IMG/VR virus record: IMGVR_UViG_3300020056_000060
Span: 1 to 42,397 of that record
DNA from: a virus
Direction: 5' to 3' (one strand)
Length of the DNA stretch: 42,397 nt
A program made the position numbers and the translations under genes. The notes below the pieces were generated by a model that was given only the letters and a program-made list of their open reading frames with translations, was not told where the DNA came from and made no database searches. Shown piece by piece: positions 18,601 to 26,423 of this stretch. Numbering within the stretch: the first letter of the stretch is position 1; every line of letters starts with the position of its first letter.

Positions 18601-21600
18601 TGATGAAACAAATATCTTTACAATCGTTGGACACGGTTTTGTAAATGGACAAAAAGTTATCTATGATCCAAACGGTAACAACGTTATTAGAGGACTGGAT
18701 GATGAACAACAGTATTATGTAAAACTTCTAAGTGAAGATGAGTTTACACTTGCGTTTGACGATAGTTTGGATTTTGATGTTAACATTATCGAAGCAAGCA
18801 CAGGAACACACAAGTTCTTCTCTGATGTTATTGAATTTTATGTAGAAGAAATATTAAGTTCACACCAAACATATCAAACACTGATACTTGAATCTGGATC
18901 AGAAGGATTTGAATTTGTTCCTGGTAGAGCAATAACAGGTGTTACAGGAGCACAAAACAACAGTGCTATTGTTCACAGTTGGGAACCTAGAGAGCGTAGA
19001 CTAGTTGTAAGTATTGAAGAAGTTGCAGTTGGACAAGCACTACTTAGAATACAGTTTGACGAAACCAGCACTATTGATGAAGATCATACCAGTGGCACAC
19101 CAAACACAACTATTGGTGTAAACGAAACCAGTGCAAAACTAGGACTAGGCACAGCAACGTTTAGCATTACTGCCACAGACGGTAGTTCAAGTTTAACAAA
19201 CTTGACAGCACTGCCAGAAAAGCAGTGTTGGTTCCACAGACCATCAGTTGTTAACTCATCTGCACACACTTGGGAATATGCAGGTTCTGGAACAGACTAT
19301 AACGCTCTACCACAGAACGGTGGTAACACAAGAGCAGAATATGAACAGTTTGAAGAATTACCAGGACGAGTTTATTCATCGGGAACAAACGAACTTGGTG
19401 ACTTTAAAGTTGGTGACTTTATTACAGCGTTCAACAGAACTGGTAACATTACATTTAGAAACAAAGTTCAGGTGGACGAACTTGATGCTTTGAGACTGAG
19501 CTTGTCAGATGTTGCTATTGAAGAAATCTCAACTAGTGTTAACTTAGGTGACGATGAGATTGGTGGACCAAGTGATGGAAGATTGTCAACACAGTTGGCA
19601 GTAAGAAGTTTTATTTCAAACAGACTAGGTGGCTTTGTTGACAAAACTGTGTCTACTGCGGCTGTTCCGGGTGCTATTGTTCAGTTGAACGTTAATGGTC
19701 AGCTAAACCCTGATTTGATTCCTGCTACACGTCAGTTTACAAACACAAACACAGATGGTTATCAATCAAGACTAGAACAAGTAGATGATATTCCTGCTAT
19801 TGACTTGAAAGCTGGTGATATTGCTACTGAAAACTATGAGCAGGTAGAACTTACACTAAGTGGTAATATTAGTGCTAACGACGGTGATGAAATTACTCAA
19901 CCAGGTATCGCCGATGCTGTTGCATACGCAAAAGGTAATTACAGTTTAAGCGGTAACATACTTGTTGTGACACAAGGCGGCGCATGGGATGAAAACGAAG
20001 ACTCAACAGGCGATCCATGGGATGTAAGCGGCACTGCACCTAACTTGTTTGTTAACGGTGTTGACTCTGGTGTGCGTCCAACATCAAAAGGACCAAGCAC
20101 TGAGATTGTTGACAACTGGTTCCTACGTAGTTCAAATTCAAGCCAATACTTGGTTATGGATCCAACTGTCACATACACATTTACTACTGATGAAACATGT
20201 AGTCTTACATTTGCAGAACGTAATAGTAACGTAGCAACTGTTACAACCAGTGCAGCACACAACTTACAAGTAGGTAACACTGTTCAAATTTTGAACACTA
20301 CAGACGAAACATACAATGAAAATGGACTTGTTCTTAGTGTTCCAACGTCAACAACATTCACCTACACAAACACTGATAGTGCTGATCCAACCAAAGCAAG
20401 TGCAGCCGCAACAGGAACGGTAAGAACTATTGTTACATCTGCAGACGGTGGCGCTCAAGGTGCGGTAACTGAATTCAAGAGTGGTATTGCTGCTAACTTA
20501 GACAACGCAAACATTGTTGGTGGTAGTGGATACACTCCTACATTAGGAAACAAAGTTTATGAGTCAGTGCCACTACAAGCCAAGACAGGTTCAGGAACTG
20601 GAGCAAAAGCCAACATAACAGTCACAGCTGGACAAATCACCGACGTTGACATCAACAGAGGCGGCACAGGATATGCATCAGGAGACTTGTTAGAAGTGAA
20701 TGCAAGCGATGTAGGCGGAACTGGTAGTGGCTTTGAAATTGAAGTTACAGCTATAGAAAAACGTATCTATGTAAACATTATTGGCGGCGAGCTATTTGTT
20801 GCAAGTGCTTCATCACTAGACTATGTTGAAGACAACACTGCGGTTGCAACTTCAAAAGATATCAACTTAGACGATGTTATTACACACAACTTCCTAGCTG
20901 GTTCAACTGGCGGCGGCGGTGCTGTTGACTATAGCACATACAGAATTACAATTACCAATCACGGACTATCAAACGGTGATCCAGTAACATATGATACACT
21001 TGGCAACGTTCCAATCGGTGGTTTGTTGAACGAACAAGTTTATTATGTAAAACGTATAGATGCAGATACAATTGAATTGTATGAAGGCTTTGCACTACTT
21101 AACCAAGTTGAGTTTACAAGCACACCGGCAAATGCTAACCACAATATTACTCGTAGCACTGTGAACACTACAGACAATAGTATTGTTGTAGAAGGTCACG
21201 GACTAACAACAGGTGATGCAATACGTATAGAAACACTAAGCGACGGTTCAAGTGCAAACGAATTATTCAGCACAGTTGGTGCAGGCGGACCAGTTGACAG
21301 TGGTTCAAGATTCTTTGTAGGATCTGTAACAACTAACTCGTTTACTATACACGCACTGCGCTCAGATGCTTTGAGCAGCATTAATGACTTGGTTACAAAC
21401 GCACAAGACATTACTGCGGTTGGTGTTGGTAGTGCAGAAGTTATTACAAACAATGTGCAAATTGAAAGTGTTATTAACACATCAAGTAGATTGATTGCAA
21501 ACTGGAACACACTTGCTGTTACAAACATTGACGCAGAAAATATTATTTCTGGAACAATATCTCCAAGTAGACTTGGAGCGTCAGGTGTTCCAAACAGTGA

Positions 21601-24600
21601 TACAGCATTATTTGGTGACAGCAGTTATAAAACTGTTGTGCAAAGTTTGAAAAAATCAACTACAACCGATAACCCAATAACACTCACAGGTTCGAGTTTA
21701 AGTGGAGAGTTCTATGGTGATCCAGTTAACATTGGTATTGCTAACGTTGATTATGATCCGCTAGGAACATTCTCAGGACTTGGTGTTAGTAGATTCTTAC
21801 AATCACAATTTGACGTTGATGCAGGTGGAACTGGACAAGTATTCATCAAAGATGGCGTAATTGATGCAGGAACATTAGACAGTTTGGATAGTGCATACTT
21901 CTTGAATCCTGCAAACTTAACCAGCTTAGTGCCGGTAACTAGAGGCGGAACTGGCATAGGAACCTACGCTATAGGTGATATATTATATGCTCAATCAGCA
22001 TCAACTCTAAATACATTGAATATAGGTAGAGCAAACAACTTCTTAAAGTCAAACGGAACAACTCCTGAATGGGGAACAGCACTTGATCTTGCAGAAGGTT
22101 TGGATGTTGGTTCTGCTGCACTTACATCATCAAGCACCGGAGCTGGTAGAATTTACAACACAAATGTTACCAGCCTTGAAATAGGTGGAGAAGCAACAAA
22201 TATCGTTGTTGGTTCGGAAACAGCAGAAAGAAATTTATTTCCATTCATAGCAAGCTATGAAGCAACTGCTGCTAGAGATGTTGCAGTAAACTTAGAATCA
22301 GTAACTCAGTCTACAGCAGAAGTTACAGATAACGCAATCAAAGAAGTTATTATGTCTGATACAACTGGCATCTTAGCGGGTATGATTGTCACAGGTAGTT
22401 CTAGTATTCCAAGTAACACGACAGTAAGTGGTGTTACAGATGATGCTATTTACTTGAGTGCTGCTACAACTTCAACTATACTCTCAGGTGTTACACTATC
22501 GTTTACATATACTCCTTACACACTTGGTATTAACGAAGGCGATACAATCAACATTGCAAGTAGCACAGTGACTAACTTAGATGGCACATGGCCAGTAAGT
22601 GGTGCAACAGATACAGCAACATCGTTTACAATCAGAGTTGACGATCTTGTTACAGCTGACCCACTTGATGTGCCAGCAGGCACAGCAACCATTAACGGCA
22701 ATCTTGTATTAAGAAATGCAAGTATTGTTATAGGGCAAGCAGAAACCGATACCGCTCCGAACAATGCTACAATTAAAGGAACTAACGCTAGAGGCACTGA
22801 TGTAGCAGGCGGCGACTTGACAATACAAGCAGGTTTAGGAACAGGCGCAGCTACAGGCGGTGACGTAATAATTAGCACAGGCGATGTAGGATCTACAGGA
22901 CAAGTACAAAACGATGCGCAAGTGAGAATACGTGTCAACGCTGGAGGCACAACAGAAGTAACAGGATACACCAACTTCTCAGATGATGGTGCAATCAAGT
23001 TACCAGTTGGTAATACAGCAGCAAGACCTACAGTGCCTGCTCAAGGTGACGCACGTTTCAACAGTCAGCTAATACAGTTTGAAGGTTATGATGGAACAGC
23101 ATGGGCACCATTAGGCGGTGTAAGAGACGGCGATCAAGACACGTATATTATTGCAGAAACAGGTCCAAGTGCTGACAATGATGATTTAGATTTCTACACA
23201 GCAAATGTTCAAAGATTACAAATTGATCAAGACGGTGACTTGAGATTTGGCGATAGCATTAACAAGGTTGTAATGGATTGGGCAACTGGTAATACAGATA
23301 TTGCAGGTGATCTTACTGTTGAAGGAAATCTAACAATCAATGGAACTACAACTACAATTAACACAACAACACTAAGTGTTGATGATAAAAACATAGAACT
23401 TGGTGATGTAGCAACTCCTACCGATGCAACAGCAAACGGAGGTGGTATTACATTAAAAGGTAATACAAATCATACAATAACATGGAGTAACGCAAATGAC
23501 AGTTGGGACTTTAGTGAACATGTTAATGTAATCAGCACCAAAGAATATCGTATTGCTAACACATCTGTGTTGAATGCAACTACATTAGGTGCAAATGTTG
23601 TAACCAGTAGCCTTACAACAGTAGGAGCATTAGCTGCTGGTAGTATTACTTCAAGTTTTGGTAACATTGATATTGGCACAAGCACATTTACTGGTAACGG
23701 TAGTGGACTAGGTTCACTCAATGCTGACAATATTACAACAGGAACTGTAGCCGGTGCTAGACTAGGCGGCAACCAGTCAATGGCTGGAGTTAAAACATTT
23801 AGCGATACTACCGCAGCAGTTGATACTGCAACAGGTGCTGTTAGGCTACTAGGTGGTATGGGTGTAGCAGGTGCTATCTATGCAGGCAGCTTGAATACAG
23901 CAAACGGTGCTGGTATACAACAACTTGCGGCAGGTAACCTAGCAAGTGGCACAGTTCCTAATGCACGTATTGATGGAACATACAGCAACTTAACAGGAAC
24001 AGGCGCATTAAATGCCGGTAGTATTACAAGCGGCTTTGGTAATATTAACATTGGCACAAGCACATTTACTGGTAACGGTAGTGGACTAACAAGTGTTGAT
24101 GCAGAAACACTAGATAGTTTAGATAGCACAAGTTTCCTACGCAGTGATGCAGATGATACTGCTACAGGATTGATTACAACAAGCCGTAGCGGTGAACAAA
24201 TGCGTTTTGGCGATACCAGTTCAACTGGTAATCCATATATAAGTTGGTATCAAGGTGCTACACGTAGAGCTTATATGCAGTATGTTGACTCTGGCGATGT
24301 TATCCATATTGCAAACGAAGGTGGCAATACTAGATTAAACATAGATGGCGGAACAAGTGGACTTCAATTCTATGATGGCACAAACACATATACTGTATGG
24401 CATTCAGGTAACGATGGCTCAGGTAGTGGACTAAGTGCTGATAATCTAGATGGACTTGACAGCGGATCATTCCTACGTAGCGATGCTAATGATAGCTTCT
24501 CAGGAACATTAAGTGGTTCAGGAAGTATCAACATTACTGGTAACGTTACTGCTAACAGTTTCTCAGGTGATGGTAGTGGACTTACAGGTATTGGTGCTGA

Positions 24601-25195
24601 TGATGCTGATACACTTGACGGCATAGACAGCTCTCAATTCTTACGTAGTGACGTAAACGATACAATGAGTGCTATCTTATCGTTTGGTAGTTCTACACGT
24701 CAGATGATCAACTTGTGGAGCACAAGCTACGGTATTGGTGTACAAGGCAGTACAACATACTTGCGTAGTGCTAGTAGATTTAGTTTCCATAGAGGCGGTT
24801 CGCACAGCGATACTGAAAACAACCCAGGTTCAGGCGGTACAGTAGCAATGACATTGGATAGTAGCAGTAACCTAACTGTCACAGGCGAAGTTACAGCATA
24901 TTCAGATGCTAGAATCAAAGACAACATTGAAGTTATTGCAGATCCTTTAACTAAGATCCTAAGCATACGTGGTGTAACATTTACACGCACAGACCAAGAA
25001 GATACAAAACGTAAACATATGGGTGTAATTGCTCAAGAAGTTGAACAATACTTCCCAGAAGTTGTTCATGTAGAAGACAACGGTATGAAAACTGTTAATT
25101 ACGGAGCAATGGCAGGTGCGTTTATCGAAGCGTTTAAGGAACAGCAAAAACAGATTGATGAATTAAAAGAAATGGTTGCTAATTTAGTTAAATAA
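15698..25195 (+). CDS. Giant fibre protein B with S74 self-cleaving chaperone (3165 aa)
   Basis: Residues ~20-50 are a common fibre N-terminus (GELAINTADGKVFLL). Residues ~160-430 form a beta-helix-like domain (NVIYVSAEQGDDANDG, GDYTEDNPIIVPDN) related to protein A. Three KCxRD modules start near 509, 670 and 836. A segment at ~1190-1290 (WEYAGSGTDYNALP, GTNELGDFKVGDF) matches protein A. Four HGL/HNL-x-x-G strand modules lie near 975, 1513, 1751 and 1831. GGTG and G-NLTI-G fibre repeats follow. The C-terminus (~3060-3165) is a Peptidase_S74 intramolecular chaperone: YSDARIKDNI supplies Ser3069 and Lys3074, matching the Ser/Lys spacing of the endosialidase chaperone, then GVIAQEVEQYFPEVV. Cleavage before Ser3069 would release ~97 residues after trimerisation. 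Probably the main host-binding long fibre. Confidence 0.88.
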   Translation: MATTIRHKRSAVANKKPIVSQLESGELAINTADGKVFLLRDDNTVQDITRRIFDKDTEIAITDQGDSASAEISIKVNEFETAQFTQAGMNMFNDFDLENAKTLTFKELTASGDDGVGIKAPDTLDSGYTMTLPPSRGTVGQLLKTDGFGNLSFTDADVFGGNVIYVSAEQGDDANDGQSAPVKTVKRACQIASGLVYNADGTINFRRVNIKVAVGDYTEDNPIIVPDNTVIKGDGLRGCIIRPANANLDILRVRNACYFGEFTFRDGVDDNYVPTITADYAVAFDDPFDPVITDRDQYTNLPDTRPTIVTSPYIQNASIISFLGMNGAKIDGSKVESPNVPTYGIEAENPVIGAIPEQGKSMVANAFTILSFGGTAWRLTNDAYAQIVSCFEIFLLNGVYCQSGGYCSITNSATNFGLYALRSSGFSPKAFAFDRSFVTATGASEGKQTVSIVGINRDAPVEEFVLRFREPDYKTAHDLLILNRDLIADDVVTWINAQIAAATPSIWAGFTYNEDKCKRDVQLLVDAVRFDILFNSNHRSVSAALRYFSASFDSDTFAAQKDQHIAAFGQAKTFTGNLLNDATAISRSNALWDEIIDIITNGDENTVPGDSVAAAYSRPTPTGGSDNASDSGYANAVTQLINNKDFIAAEINAWINTQIAAGTAPFSTGFVYNEAKCLRDSKLIIDGLLYDLTYGGNLQSKLAAAAYFIDGTAQYGTGQQEETVAAYGRLQTVISEVILETTVTVSAGNAETQDTSAAAGSAAAATAASDRLQEIIDFIDGTGATPITTIEPDVSWVTGNESEAYGLLDTIGAINIAQNVTEYINTQIQANIWYGFTYDESKCNRDTQLIVEAAAKDTWDTGNRYSRSAGLAYYTQNLQDSSRISISGQELQTIAAIEQAKTEALTYITSVSAAVQNFVGSRFDIVNTIINDPQDLPDPTEVSSEGDITNNYKLTPTETTFDGATDVNDETNIFTIVGHGFVNGQKVIYDPNGNNVIRGLDDEQQYYVKLLSEDEFTLAFDDSLDFDVNIIEASTGTHKFFSDVIEFYVEEILSSHQTYQTLILESGSEGFEFVPGRAITGVTGAQNNSAIVHSWEPRERRLVVSIEEVAVGQALLRIQFDETSTIDEDHTSGTPNTTIGVNETSAKLGLGTATFSITATDGSSSLTNLTALPEKQCWFHRPSVVNSSAHTWEYAGSGTDYNALPQNGGNTRAEYEQFEELPGRVYSSGTNELGDFKVGDFITAFNRTGNITFRNKVQVDELDALRLSLSDVAIEEISTSVNLGDDEIGGPSDGRLSTQLAVRSFISNRLGGFVDKTVSTAAVPGAIVQLNVNGQLNPDLIPATRQFTNTNTDGYQSRLEQVDDIPAIDLKAGDIATENYEQVELTLSGNISANDGDEITQPGIADAVAYAKGNYSLSGNILVVTQGGAWDENEDSTGDPWDVSGTAPNLFVNGVDSGVRPTSKGPSTEIVDNWFLRSSNSSQYLVMDPTVTYTFTTDETCSLTFAERNSNVATVTTSAAHNLQVGNTVQILNTTDETYNENGLVLSVPTSTTFTYTNTDSADPTKASAAATGTVRTIVTSADGGAQGAVTEFKSGIAANLDNANIVGGSGYTPTLGNKVYESVPLQAKTGSGTGAKANITVTAGQITDVDINRGGTGYASGDLLEVNASDVGGTGSGFEIEVTAIEKRIYVNIIGGELFVASASSLDYVEDNTAVATSKDINLDDVITHNFLAGSTGGGGAVDYSTYRITITNHGLSNGDPVTYDTLGNVPIGGLLNEQVYYVKRIDADTIELYEGFALLNQVEFTSTPANANHNITRSTVNTTDNSIVVEGHGLTTGDAIRIETLSDGSSANELFSTVGAGGPVDSGSRFFVGSVTTNSFTIHALRSDALSSINDLVTNAQDITAVGVGSAEVITNNVQIESVINTSSRLIANWNTLAVTNIDAENIISGTISPSRLGASGVPNSDTALFGDSSYKTVVQSLKKSTTTDNPITLTGSSLSGEFYGDPVNIGIANVDYDPLGTFSGLGVSRFLQSQFDVDAGGTGQVFIKDGVIDAGTLDSLDSAYFLNPANLTSLVPVTRGGTGIGTYAIGDILYAQSASTLNTLNIGRANNFLKSNGTTPEWGTALDLAEGLDVGSAALTSSSTGAGRIYNTNVTSLEIGGEATNIVVGSETAERNLFPFIASYEATAARDVAVNLESVTQSTAEVTDNAIKEVIMSDTTGILAGMIVTGSSSIPSNTTVSGVTDDAIYLSAATTSTILSGVTLSFTYTPYTLGINEGDTINIASSTVTNLDGTWPVSGATDTATSFTIRVDDLVTADPLDVPAGTATINGNLVLRNASIVIGQAETDTAPNNATIKGTNARGTDVAGGDLTIQAGLGTGAATGGDVIISTGDVGSTGQVQNDAQVRIRVNAGGTTEVTGYTNFSDDGAIKLPVGNTAARPTVPAQGDARFNSQLIQFEGYDGTAWAPLGGVRDGDQDTYIIAETGPSADNDDLDFYTANVQRLQIDQDGDLRFGDSINKVVMDWATGNTDIAGDLTVEGNLTINGTTTTINTTTLSVDDKNIELGDVATPTDATANGGGITLKGNTNHTITWSNANDSWDFSEHVNVISTKEYRIANTSVLNATTLGANVVTSSLTTVGALAAGSITSSFGNIDIGTSTFTGNGSGLGSLNADNITTGTVAGARLGGNQSMAGVKTFSDTTAAVDTATGAVRLLGGMGVAGAIYAGSLNTANGAGIQQLAAGNLASGTVPNARIDGTYSNLTGTGALNAGSITSGFGNINIGTSTFTGNGSGLTSVDAETLDSLDSTSFLRSDADDTATGLITTSRSGEQMRFGDTSSTGNPYISWYQGATRRAYMQYVDSGDVIHIANEGGNTRLNIDGGTSGLQFYDGTNTYTVWHSGNDGSGSGLSADNLDGLDSGSFLRSDANDSFSGTLSGSGSINITGNVTANSFSGDGSGLTGIGADDADTLDGIDSSQFLRSDVNDTMSAILSFGSSTRQMINLWSTSYGIGVQGSTTYLRSASRFSFHRGGSHSDTENNPGSGGTVAMTLDSSSNLTVTGEVTAYSDARIKDNIEVIADPLTKILSIRGVTFTRTDQEDTKRKHMGVIAQEVEQYFPEVVHVEDNGMKTVNYGAMAGAFIEAFKEQQKQIDELKEMVANLVK
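23672..23710 (+). repeat. 39-bp exact repeat, copy 1 (fibre B distal part)
   Basis: Identical to 24050-24088; encodes the fibre strand motif IGTSTFTGNGSGL. Confidence 0.85.
24050..24088 (+). repeat. 39-bp exact repeat, copy 2 (fibre B distal part)
   Basis: Identical to 23672-23710, 378 bp downstream, shortly before the S74 domain. Confidence 0.85.
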
Positions 25196-25198
25196 GCA

Positions 25199-25207
25199 TA
25201 TAATAGT
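25199..25207 (+). promoter_or_regulatory. Possible late promoter variant TATAATAGT
   Basis: TATAATAGTGTAAACAGGA here resembles AATAATAGTATAAACAGGA after the firm late box at 40785, suggesting a diverged late start for the 60-aa gene. Confidence 0.3.
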
Positions 25208-25224
25208 GTAAACAGGAGAAATTA

Positions 25225-25407
25225 ATGGCATTACCCCCAACAGGCGATCCGATTACAATGTCTGAAATCCGTAATTATTTTTATAACGGTGGTTTTGCCA
25301 GCAGCTACACAATCAGTGTGCTCGGCACTTATATTGGTATAAGTGCCGGCACAACTATTACAATGAGTTCTACTTTTGGTGGATATTACTTCCCAACTCT
25401 GCCTTAA
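25225..25407 (+). CDS. Small fibre-associated structural protein (MALPPTG type)
   Basis: A 60-aa protein starting MALPPTGDPITMSEIRNYF, followed by Gly/Ser/Thr-rich strands and ending TFGGYYFPTLP. Small proteins with a MALP-x-G-x-I-x-(M/F)-S-x-I opening are common next to fibre and tail genes of many phages, where they are minor virion components. A strong CAGGAG site precedes the ATG. It directly follows the giant fibre and precedes a sigma70-like promoter, so it closes the fibre module. Precise role unknown. Confidence 0.7.
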   Translation: MALPPTGDPITMSEIRNYFYNGGFASSYTISVLGTYIGISAGTTITMSSTFGGYYFPTLP

Positions 25408-25410
25408 CAC

Positions 25411-25439
25411 TTGACAATCAACGCATAATATAATATAGT
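25411..25439 (+). promoter_or_regulatory. Sigma70-type promoter TTGACA-N17-TATAGT
   Basis: Consensus -35 TTGACA (25411-25416), 17-bp spacer and -10 TATAGT (25434-25439). Expected start near 25446, just before GAAGGAG and the ATG at 25459. Drives the unknown/glycosyltransferase operon. Confidence 0.7.
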
Positions 25440-25458
25440 AAAGTATGAAGGAGCATAC

Positions 25459-25839
25459 ATGAAAAAAACACTCTACGAAGTCTTAAATGTTGACTTAGCA
25501 CAAGCATACACAAAACAACGTAAAATAGATATTTTACAAACATTAGATATTGATGCACAAACGCAAATAGCTGTTAAAGAAGAAATAGAAGCAATGCCAA
25601 TTCCAGATGACGACGACCGAATCCATTGGATTATGACATTTGGAAAAGCAGCAGGCGCAGATCTGTTAACCATAGGCAAAGTCCAGCCGGAAAATATGAT
25701 AAAAATGGCAAGTTTGTCACCTGAAGATTTCCAAGAATGTGTAAAGATAGCTACACAATCTGCACGTGATTGGAATCAATTAACTATAGCTGCTGAAAAA
25801 GATCTTAATCAGGAAACCGTTCCAAGCACAATGTTGTAA
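25459..25839 (+). CDS. Unknown protein at head of the glycosyltransferase operon
   Basis: A 126-aa, mostly helical, charged cytosolic-type protein that I do not recognise. Visible features are a basic N-terminal helix (YTKQRKIDILQTL), an acidic Pro-containing break (MPIPDDDDRIHWIMTFGKAAG, around residues 47-67) and a C-terminal helix pair (SPEDFQECVKIATQSARDWNQ). There is no signal peptide, membrane span or known catalytic motif. It is transcribed from a good sigma70-type promoter and translationally coupled to the next gene (TAATG overlap at 25839). Context suggests a partner of the glycosyltransferases or a structural or assembly factor for the fibres; neither is shown by sequence. Confidence 0.7.
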   Translation: MKKTLYEVLNVDLAQAYTKQRKIDILQTLDIDAQTQIAVKEEIEAMPIPDDDDRIHWIMTFGKAAGADLLTIGKVQPENMIKMASLSPEDFQECVKIATQSARDWNQLTIAAEKDLNQETVPSTML

Positions 25840-26423
25840 TGAAACTTAGCATTTGTATTCCTGCTAGAGATACTGTTCACACCCTATTTGCTAAACAGCT
25901 TAGTTTGCTAACAAGCAGACTTACAAGTAAATCTATTGATTTTGATTTACATATAGTTGTAGGTAGTGTGATTGTTGATTCACGGACTGCCCTTGTGAAA
26001 GAAGCTCTTAACACAAACCCTAGTCATATATTATGGTTAGACAGTGACATACATTTTCCTCACAATGTATTTGAAAAACTTGTGCTACACGATAAAGACA
26101 TAGTGGCAGCAAACTATAGCACAAGATATTCTCCATATCGAAGTGTAGCATTTGTTGATCCTGAAAATACAGAAAAAAGATTTGAAATGAAACACGGCTT
26201 ACACAAAATTTGGGGAGTTGGCATGGGGTGTATGCTTACAAAAGCTTCTGTATACAAAACTTTACCAAAGCCTTGGTTTAAACACGAATACAATACAGAT
26301 ACTGATTCGTTTAGTGGAGAAGATATGTATTTTTGTAATCAAGCAATGCATCATGGAATAGATGTTTATTTAGATGCTGACATTATTTTAGCACACATAG
26401 GAACGAAAGCACATTTATTATGA
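25839..26423 (+). CDS. GT-A fold glycosyltransferase (GT2-like)
   Basis: A 194-aa compact glycosyltransferase. The N-terminal strand LSICIPARD (residues 3-11) is typical of GT2 and related families. ILWLDSDIHFP contains the metal- and nucleotide-sugar-binding D-x-D (Asp68-Ser69-Asp70). GVGMGCMLTKASVY is the acceptor-side strand, and SGEDMYFCNQA (Glu161-Asp162) is the usual E-D catalytic region, with His186 (ILAHIG) as a likely metal ligand. Such phage enzymes transfer sugars to virion proteins, DNA or host surface glycans; the acceptor here is unknown. Both ends overlap neighbouring genes (TAATG and ATGA), so it is co-translated with the unknown upstream gene and the 872-aa repeat protein. 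Confidence 0.85.
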   Translation: MKLSICIPARDTVHTLFAKQLSLLTSRLTSKSIDFDLHIVVGSVIVDSRTALVKEALNTNPSHILWLDSDIHFPHNVFEKLVLHDKDIVAANYSTRYSPYRSVAFVDPENTEKRFEMKHGLHKIWGVGMGCMLTKASVYKTLPKPWFKHEYNTDTDSFSGEDMYFCNQAMHHGIDVYLDADIILAHIGTKAHLL

